DNA of 64,000 bases from Bradyrhizobium stylosanthis. GTDB lineage: Bacteria > Pseudomonadota > Alphaproteobacteria > Rhizobiales > Xanthobacteraceae. Shown in pieces: positions 58,861 through 64,000 of this stretch. The notes beneath the pieces are model-generated. The model searched no databases, was not told where the DNA came from, and saw nothing but the letters and a program-made list of their open reading frames with translations. A program made the translations under genes and the position numbers. Location of the stretch: the NCBI RefSeq assembly GCF_001641335.1, contig NZ_LVEM01000004.1, positions 334,557-398,556 of the forward strand, written 5' to 3'. Position 1 is the stretch's first letter, and each line of letters begins with the position of its first letter.

Positions 58861-59748
58861 ATGGAAATGCACCAGGTCCGCTATTTCCTCGCGGTGGCGC
58901 AGCTGTTGAATTTTACCCGCGCCGCCGAGGAATGCAACGTGACGCAGCCCTCGCTGACGCGCGCGATCAAGCAGCTCGAGGCCGAGCTCGGCGGCGACCT
59001 GTTCCGCCGGGAGCGGCCGGCGGCGCAACTGACCGAGCTCGGCCAGCGCATGCATCCGCTGCTGAAGCAATGCTATGACGCCGCCTCCGGTGCGCGCTCG
59101 CTCGCGTCCTCGTTCAGGAGCGGCGAGATCGGCGCGCTGCGCATCGCGCTGACACATTCGATCGACCTGGCGCTGCTCATCCCGCATCTCAACGAGATCA
59201 GGCGGCAGTTCAACCGGCTCGAGCTGCGCTTCCTGCGCGGGACCAGCCGCGAGGTCGGCGATTTCCTGAAGAAGGGCGAAGCCGAGCTCGGCATCGCGGC
59301 CGAGATCGACGAGGCCTGGGACCGGCTCGACGTGTGGCCGCTGTTCACGGAAGGCTTCGATCTCGTCGTCAGCAAAGCGCACCGGCTCGCCGGGCACGAC
59401 ACGATCGAGCCGGACGATCTGCGCGCCGAGCAATTGCTCGGCCGGACCTATTGCGAGCATTCCCGCCATATCTCGGCCAGCCTGCGCGAGCACGGCATCG
59501 ATGTCGATCACGGTCACGAGATCTCGAGCGAGCGCGACCTGATCGAGCTGGTCGAGGCCGACATCGGCATCGCCATGGTGCCCCACACCTCGCCGGTGCC
59601 GGAGACCCTCAAGCGCACCGCGGTCACCGGTCTCGATGCACGCCGCACCGTCAGCCTTTACGGCGTCGCCGGCCGGCAGCGAACGGCCGTCGCCAATGCA
59701 GTGATGCGCATGCTGCGCGGAACGGACTGGCGGGAGATTGCGGGGTAG
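58861..59748 (+). CDS. LysR-family transcriptional regulator
   Basis: A 295-residue regulator. HTH MEMHQVRYFLAVAQLLNFTRAAEECNVTQPSLTRAIKQLEAELGGDLFRRERP at residues 1-55, close to the CynR/CbbR-type start. Effector domain to the end. Divergent from the patatin gene (198 bases between starts), so that gene and the MpaB-like gene may be its targets. The operator could not be assigned. Confidence 0.9.
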   Translation: MEMHQVRYFLAVAQLLNFTRAAEECNVTQPSLTRAIKQLEAELGGDLFRRERPAAQLTELGQRMHPLLKQCYDAASGARSLASSFRSGEIGALRIALTHSIDLALLIPHLNEIRRQFNRLELRFLRGTSREVGDFLKKGEAELGIAAEIDEAWDRLDVWPLFTEGFDLVVSKAHRLAGHDTIEPDDLRAEQLLGRTYCEHSRHISASLREHGIDVDHGHEISSERDLIELVEADIGIAMVPHTSPVPETLKRTAVTGLDARRTVSLYGVAGRQRTAVANAVMRMLRGTDWREIAG

Positions 59749-59756
59749 CGCGGGCT

Positions 59757-59955
59757 CCTTCCCCTCTCCCCTTGCGGGAGACGGTGGATCGCCGCGCAGC
59801 GGCGAGACGGGTGAGGGGTATGCATCCGCAAATGTTGACCTGAGTTTGTGGAGACACACCCCTCATCCGGCGCCCTAGCCGAAGCTTCGCTTCGGCGTTC
59901 TTGAGAACGGCGGCCGAAGGCCGCCTATGCCACCTTCTCCCGCAAGGGGAGAAGG
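59757..59955. repeat. CTTCTCCC/GGGAGAAG intergenic repeat, copy 2
   Basis: A compound element with CCCCTCTCCCCTTGCGGGAGA on one side and CACCTTCTCCCGCAAGGGGAGAAGG on the other, joined by smaller hairpins (GAAGCTTCGCTTC, GGCGGCCGAAGGCCGCC). It lies between convergent LysR and redoxin genes and is related to 45415-45560. Confidence 0.68.
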
Positions 59956-59981
59956 AAAGAAGGGCGCGCCTTACACGACGC

Positions 59982-60698
59982 TCAGTTCTCCCGGCTCGCG
60001 CTGTCCAGGGCAGCGAGCAGATCATCGATCTCCATGCGCTTGCGGAAATCCGGATCGACGAAGCGGGCCTTGACGATCCCGTCGCGGCCGACGACGAACA
60101 CGGCCGGGATCGGCAGCATCCAGCCGTCATTGCCGTGGAATTTCGCCATGTCCTGATAGGACAGCAGGCCCTGGATCTCGGCGCCGAGCCAGATCGCGAG
60201 ATTGAGCGACAGCGCATAGCCGTTGTCGAGATCAGTCAGGATCGGAAACGGCGCGCCGGATTCGGCCCTGAGCTGCCTGGTGTATTCCTGCGTCTCCGGC
60301 ATGATCGCGACGACCTGCGCGCCGACCTCCTTGATGCGGTCCTGAGCCTGGACCACGGCACGGACATTGAGCCGGCAGTAGGGACACCAGTGGCCGCGGA
60401 AGAACATCACCGCGACCGGGCCGCGCGCCAACAGCGCAGGCAGCGCGACGAGACTTCCACCTTGATCCGGCAGCATGAAGGGCGGCATCGCCTCGCCCGG
60501 ATGCGGCGCGGTCTCGCCGCCGCCGTTGCCGCTCAAGCGGGTCACCAGCCGATCGACCGCCTCGCCATAGGCCGGAAACACCTTCCGGCTGGCATCGGCA
60601 TAGGCGCGCAGCTGCTCGTTCAGCGTCCCCTCCATGTCGCGGCAGCGCTGGAAGGCGAGCCTCAGTCGATCGGCGTCGGCTGGTGTGAGAGACGTCAT
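59982..60698 (-). CDS. Peroxiredoxin-like (AhpC/TSA, redoxin) protein
   Basis: A 238-residue thioredoxin-fold protein of the AhpC/TSA type. A 75-residue helical N-terminal extension comes first (LRLAFQRCRDMEGTLNEQLRAYADASRKVFPAYGEAVDRLV), then MPPFMLPDQGGSLVAL, the active-site GHWCPYCRLN (CxxC, near residue 115) and PAVFVVGRDGIVKARFVDPDFRKRMEIDDLLAAL. The peroxidatic cysteine is the first of CPYC, so it may act as a thiol peroxidase or bacterioferritin-comigratory-like protein. ATG 60698 has GGGAG 6 bases upstream. Located 80 bases downstream of the 94-residue secreted protein on the same strand. Confidence 0.87.
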   Translation of the reverse strand: MTSLTPADADRLRLAFQRCRDMEGTLNEQLRAYADASRKVFPAYGEAVDRLVTRLSGNGGGETAPHPGEAMPPFMLPDQGGSLVALPALLARGPVAVMFFRGHWCPYCRLNVRAVVQAQDRIKEVGAQVVAIMPETQEYTRQLRAESGAPFPILTDLDNGYALSLNLAIWLGAEIQGLLSYQDMAKFHGNDGWMLPIPAVFVVGRDGIVKARFVDPDFRKRMEIDDLLAALDSASREN

Positions 60699-60778
60699 CT
60701 TCCGCTCCCGCGATTGGGGCTCAATTCTAGATTCCGGATCCGGCCGCCCGCAAGGGCGGCCGTTGCGCGAGGGCTGGT

Positions 60779-61063
60779 TCAGTTCACGTAGAAATTGCCG
60801 GTGGGATCGAGCCGGCCCGACGTGGAGTACAGCGTGCCGTTGTCCATGAAGAAGACGGTGTTCTCGGGCACCTTCTTGGCGTTCTTCATCATGGCCTCGT
60901 GGTTCTTCTCGGCCGGGGCCATGGCCATCGCCGACATCTTGCCCGGCCCGCCATAGACATAGGCCATGCCGGCCTTCATGTCCCAAGCGGCTTGCGAGAA
61001 GGCCGAGGTGGCGATCACCGCGAAGGCGGCGGTAAAGATCAGGGTCTTGGACACTTTCGTCAT
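60779..61063 (-). CDS. Small secreted protein, 94 residues
   Basis: Not recognised. Signal MTKVSKTLIFTAAFAVIATSAFSQA followed by a mature chain with a methionine/lysine/alanine-rich centre (MSAMAMAPAEKNHEAMMKNAKKVPENTVFFMDNGTLYSTSGRLDPTGNFYVN). The methionines and His hint at possible metal binding, but this is speculation. GGAGGAG lies before the ATG at 61063. Divergent from the cupin gene (237 bases between starts), and upstream of the redoxin gene. Confidence 0.8.
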   Translation of the reverse strand: MTKVSKTLIFTAAFAVIATSAFSQAAWDMKAGMAYVYGGPGKMSAMAMAPAEKNHEAMMKNAKKVPENTVFFMDNGTLYSTSGRLDPTGNFYVN

Positions 61064-61300
61064 GGGATGCTCCTCCGGATTGACGTGAACGCCCGCCAAT
61101 CGGGCGCCCTGTCATCGGACGACGGATGTCCCCAAAACGGAAATGCCCATGCCCAATCGGTTCGATAGCCGTCGCGCATCGACATAGCGCAACGCTATCG
61201 CATCGAAAGCAAACCGGCATTTCAGAATGGCCACGGTCTCGACGAAGCTCCTGCCATAGCCGGCGGCCATCACGGCTGCGGCCAACACAGGAGACTGTTC

Positions 61301-61780
61301 ATGTCCAGGCATCTCGCAGGGTCGCGCGTGGTTTTGGCAGGCGTTGCCGGCCTCGGCGCGCTCACGTTTGCGACGCCGGTTCTCGCCGGCGAATGTCCCG
61401 CCGGCAAGCTGAAGCCGAACGCGCAGCAGATGGTCGATACCAAGCCGGTCGGCGTCACCGACGTCACGCTCGGCGCGATCGATCTCGGCAAGCAGCCGGC
61501 CCACATCGAGGGCCGCGAACTGCGCTTCCGCAAGCTGACCATCGAGCCCGGCGGCATCGTGCCCTGGCACAGCCATGACGACCGCCCTGCCCTGATCTTC
61601 GTGCAGCAGGGCGAGATCGTCGAATACGCCTCCAATTGCGCCGACCCGATCGTGCACAAGGCCGGCGACATCCGTCCCGAAGTCTACGGCACCTCGCACT
61701 GGTGGAAGAACCTCGGCAAGGAGACCGTCATTCTCTATGTCGGCGACGTCCGCAAGGATCCCAACGACCATCACATGTAA
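61301..61780 (+). CDS. Exported cupin-domain protein
   Basis: A 159-residue protein with signal MSRHLAGSRVVLAGVAGLGALTFATPVLAGE. The cupin core is GRELRFRKLTIEPGGIVPWHSHDDRPALIFVQQGEIVEYASN (metal-binding HSHDD) and KAGDIRPEVYGTSHWWKNLGKETVILYVGDV (third H). The mature protein is periplasmic. Two cysteines (ECPAG and NCADP) may form a disulfide. The MFS gene follows 105 bases later on the same strand. Confidence 0.88.
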   Translation: MSRHLAGSRVVLAGVAGLGALTFATPVLAGECPAGKLKPNAQQMVDTKPVGVTDVTLGAIDLGKQPAHIEGRELRFRKLTIEPGGIVPWHSHDDRPALIFVQQGEIVEYASNCADPIVHKAGDIRPEVYGTSHWWKNLGKETVILYVGDVRKDPNDHHM

Positions 61781-61885
61781 CGAGCGCGCCTCCAGCCCCA
61801 ACGCATTCGTTGCCGGGTGTGGCGCCCGGGATCCCCCATGCTGCCCGCATGCCGGGCGCCACATTCCTCGCAGGACAATCACGCC

Positions 61886-63088
61886 ATGACCGATCTTTCC
61901 GCTCCCATCAGACAAGGCGCGATGACGATGGAGGCGCATTCGCCGGGTCTCGCGCTCCGCTCGCTCGTGATCGGCCTCACCGCATTCCTGACCGTCGTCG
62001 ACCTGTTCGCGACGCAGGCGATCCTGCCTTCGCTGGCGCGGCACTACGGCGTCACACCGGCAGCGATGGGCTTTGCAGTCAACGCCAGCACTTTCGGCAT
62101 GGCGGCAGCCAGCCTCGTCGTCGGCTTCTTCAGCCCGCACATCAACCGGCGGACCGGCATCCTGCTCAGCCTGACGCTGCTGGCGATCCCCACCAGCCTC
62201 TTGGCATCCGCACCAGACCTTACCGTCTTCACCGCCCTGCGCGTCGCGCAGGGCTTGTGCATGGCCTCCGCCTTCGCGCTCACCCTTGCCCATCTCGGCG
62301 AGCAATGCAGCGCCACGGACGCCGGTGGCGCGTTTGCCGCCTACATCACCGGCAATGTCGCCAGCAACCTCGTCGGCCGGCTGATCTCGGCGGCGGTCGC
62401 GGACGGCTTCGGCCTTGCCTGGAATTTCTATTTGTTCGCGGCGCTCAACCTGGCGGGCGCGGTGCTGGTCCATTTCACCATCAAGCGCGTGCAGCCGATG
62501 CATGCGATGATGCCGGCGACATCGCCGCTCGCCGCCACCATCGCGCATTGGCGCAATCCGCGCCTACGCGCCGCCTACGGCATCGGCTTCTGTATCCTGT
62601 TCGCCTTCATCGGCACCTTCACATTCGTGAATTTCGTGCTGGTCCGGCCGCCGCTATCACTGGGCATGATGGATCTCGGCCTCGTCTATGTCGTCTTCCT
62701 GCCCTCGGTCGTGACGACGCTCCTGGCCGGCAAGGTGGCCGCGCGGCTCGGAACGCGGCCCACGATATGGAGCTCGCTCGTTGTCGCAGGCCTTGGCCTG
62801 CCGCTGATGCTGGCACCGCATCTCGGCGAAGTGCTCGCCGGCATGGTCCTGGTCGGCGTCGGCACCTTCTTCGCGCAGGCCGCCGCGACGGGCTTCGTCG
62901 GACAGGCGGCGACCGACAACCGCGGCATCGCGAGCGGGACCTATCTAGCGTGCTACTTCTGCGGCGGGCTGGTCGGCACCGCCGTGCTCGGGCGGCTGTT
63001 CGACAGTTTCGGCTGGCCCGCCTGCGTCGCGGGCGTCGGCGCGGCCCTCGCAGGAGCAGCCTTGCTGACCTTCGCCTTGAAGCGTTAG
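61886..63088 (+). CDS. MFS transporter, drug/sugar efflux type
   Basis: A 400-residue, twelve-helix permease of the major facilitator superfamily. Helix 1 LALRSLVIGLTAFLTVVDLFATQAILPSLARHYGVTPAAMGFAVNASTFGMAAASLVVG has the layout of the YnfM/arabinose-efflux branch. Substrate unknown. The ATG at 61886 (MTDLSAPIRQG) is used in place of the longer frame to 61817. Its stop (TAG) overlaps the convergent ccoS stop. Confidence 0.87.
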   Translation: MTDLSAPIRQGAMTMEAHSPGLALRSLVIGLTAFLTVVDLFATQAILPSLARHYGVTPAAMGFAVNASTFGMAAASLVVGFFSPHINRRTGILLSLTLLAIPTSLLASAPDLTVFTALRVAQGLCMASAFALTLAHLGEQCSATDAGGAFAAYITGNVASNLVGRLISAAVADGFGLAWNFYLFAALNLAGAVLVHFTIKRVQPMHAMMPATSPLAATIAHWRNPRLRAAYGIGFCILFAFIGTFTFVNFVLVRPPLSLGMMDLGLVYVVFLPSVVTTLLAGKVAARLGTRPTIWSSLVVAGLGLPLMLAPHLGEVLAGMVLVGVGTFFAQAAATGFVGQAATDNRGIASGTYLACYFCGGLVGTAVLGRLFDSFGWPACVAGVGAALAGAALLTFALKR

Positions 63089-63252
63089 CGCTTCACCGGG
63101 GCTTCCTGCGGCGGGTCGTCGTCGGCGATGGCGCGCCAGGCGGCGCCGTCGAGATCGTCGTACTGGCCGCTGCGGAGCGACCACAGGAAGGCGACGAGAC
63201 CGGCGCCTCCCAGCATCAAGGCCAGCGGCACCAGAATGACCAGGATCTCCAT
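63085..63252 (-). CDS. ccoS: cbb3-type cytochrome oxidase assembly protein CcoS/FixS
   Basis: A 55-residue membrane protein: MEILVILVPLALMLGGAGLVAFLWSLRSGQYDDLDGAAWRAI is the CcoS signature (one helix then SGQYDDLDG). It is needed for building the high-affinity cbb3 oxidase. Its ATG overlaps the ccoI stop by 3 bases, so it is translated directly after the copper pump. Confidence 0.93.
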   Translation of the reverse strand: MEILVILVPLALMLGGAGLVAFLWSLRSGQYDDLDGAAWRAIADDDPPQEAPVKR

Positions 63253-64000
63253 CACACGATCTCCCGCGAGGTCCGTGCCCGAAGCGAATTCAGCATGACC
63301 AGGATCGACGATCCGCTCATGGCGGCCGCGGCGATCAGGGGCGTCACGACGCCGCTGATCGCAACCGGTACGGCGAGGACGTTGTAGCCGATCGCGAGCC
63401 AGAGGTTCTGCCGCATCAGGTGCAGCGCCTTGCGCGAAGCATCGATGGCGGTAACCACGGGCGCCAGCGGGCGGCCGAGGAACACGAGGTCGGCGGTGGC
63501 CTGGCTGAGATGCGCGGCCGAGATCGGCGACATCGAGACATGAGCGGCCGCAAGCGAGGGCGCATCGTTCATGCCGTCGCCGACCATCAGCACCTTCATG
63601 CCGCGCCGCTTCAACTCCTCGATCCGCGCGATCTTGTCGGCCGGGGTGACGCCGGCGCGCCATTCGGGGATACCGAGGGCATGGGCCGCCGCGATCACCG
63701 CCGGCTCGCGGTCGCCGGAGAGAATTTCGAGGCCGATGTTGCGCGCCTTCAGCGCTGCGATCACGGCCTGCGCGTCCGGGCGCAGGCCCTGGCGCACCGA
63801 GAGGATGAACTTTTCGCTGCCCTTGCTGAACGCCACGATCGACGCTTCGGGATCGAGATCGTCGGTCAGCCCGACCAGCCCCTCGGCACCACAGAACGAC
63901 GGACGGCCAAGACGGATCTCGGCACCATCCACGGTCGCACGCACGCCCTGCCCTGCCTCCTCGACCGCACCGACGATGGGCGATCTGGCACCGGCAGCCT
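63252..64000 (-). CDS. ccoI: Copper-translocating P-type ATPase CcoI/FixI (C-terminal part, runs off window)
   Basis: The last 249 residues of a P1B-type ATPase that supplies copper to the cbb3 oxidase. Present are the N-domain end (RATVDGAEIRLGRPSFCG), the hinge VLMVGDGMNDAPSLAAAHVSMS, and the two C-terminal helices (LWLAIGYNVLAVPVAISGVVTPLIAAAAMSGSSILVMLNSLRA). The frame is open to the window edge, so the start is outside. Upstream there should be ccoGH (fixGH) and ccoNOPQ, as in other fixNOQP-GHIS clusters; they are not visible here. Confidence 0.92.
   Translation of the reverse strand, partial: AAGARSPIVGAVEEAGQGVRATVDGAEIRLGRPSFCGAEGLVGLTDDLDPEASIVAFSKGSEKFILSVRQGLRPDAQAVIAALKARNIGLEILSGDREPAVIAAAHALGIPEWRAGVTPADKIARIEELKRRGMKVLMVGDGMNDAPSLAAAHVSMSPISAAHLSQATADLVFLGRPLAPVVTAIDASRKALHLMRQNLWLAIGYNVLAVPVAISGVVTPLIAAAAMSGSSILVMLNSLRARTSREIV

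Noticed and set aside
60699..61220. N-terminal extension of the redoxin protein upstream of 60698
   Set aside because: It overlaps the 94-residue secreted protein in another frame and lacks family similarity; the ATG at 60698 has a good ribosome site.
1..64000. CRISPR array, tRNA, rRNA, prophage or insertion sequence
   Set aside because: No regularly spaced repeats, cloverleaf-like sequences, phage structural genes, integrases or transposases were seen on either strand.

Overview
The window is a high-GC stretch of a soil alphaproteobacterial chromosome, most likely Bradyrhizobium or a close relative. Three things point there: the gene order narK - single-domain haemoglobin - FAD reductase - nasC, which matches the nitrate-assimilation and NO-detoxification operon described in Bradyrhizobium; several dispersed palindromic repeat families between genes; and a large load of transporters and aromatic/acid catabolism genes. 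Genus assignment is inference from gene order and protein resemblance; no database search was run. No rRNA, tRNA, CRISPR, phage or insertion sequence was seen.

Layout. 1-5 kb: the 3' end of a polyphosphate kinase 2 gene, then four minus-strand genes (zinc dehydrogenase, DMT exporter, aldo/keto reductase, SMP-30 hydrolase). 5.2-17.8 kb: a nitrate/nitrite island. On the minus strand lie nrtABC (ABC nitrate importer) and narK-bjgb-flp-nasC (importer, haemoglobin, reductase, assimilatory nitrate reductase). Divergently on the plus strand lie a formate/nitrite-family channel and a fused PP2C phosphatase/Ser-Thr kinase. No nitrite reductase gene and no nasST regulator lies in the window. 17.8-19.1 kb: sparse, with very small candidate genes. 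19.1-24.5 kb: intradiol dioxygenase, serine hydrolase and a TRAP transporter. 24.7-27.8 kb: small secreted and membrane proteins, an HWE-type sensor kinase and an SRPBCC protein. 27.9-34.5 kb: LysR plus an enolase-superfamily cycloisomerase, a frameshifted AraC gene, an NDH-2-like flavoprotein, a metallo-beta-lactamase-fold hydrolase and DoxX. 34.6-38.9 kb: a hydroxybenzoate module (AAHS transporter, gamma-resorcylate-type decarboxylase, MarR, aromatic hydroxylase). 39-47.9 kb: CcdA, LysR plus XRE regulators, L,D-transpeptidase, enoyl-CoA hydratase, a beta-decarboxylating dehydrogenase and a zinc alcohol dehydrogenase. 47.9-54.6 kb: a complete Dpp-type peptide ABC operon and a CoA-transferase. 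54.7-64 kb: glycogen synthase, MpaB-like oxygenase, patatin, LysR, redoxin, cupin, MFS, and the ccoS/ccoI end of a cbb3 oxidase maturation operon that runs out of the window.

The most notable observation is regulatory. The three nitrate transcription units share one promoter design. Each has a pair of NtrC-like boxes around a GTGCGGCGCAC core, and the centre of that core lies exactly 112 bp from the first G of a sigma-54 type -24 element. A single box cluster (14758-14790) serves both nrtA and the divergent channel/kinase operon. Each predicted transcript also has a long leader carrying a small hairpin with an AACGAM hexaloop, the loop type (A1, G4) recognised by ANTAR antiterminators such as NasT/NasR. 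This suggests dual control, by nitrogen status at initiation and by nitrate at antitermination, reaching the channel/kinase pair as well.
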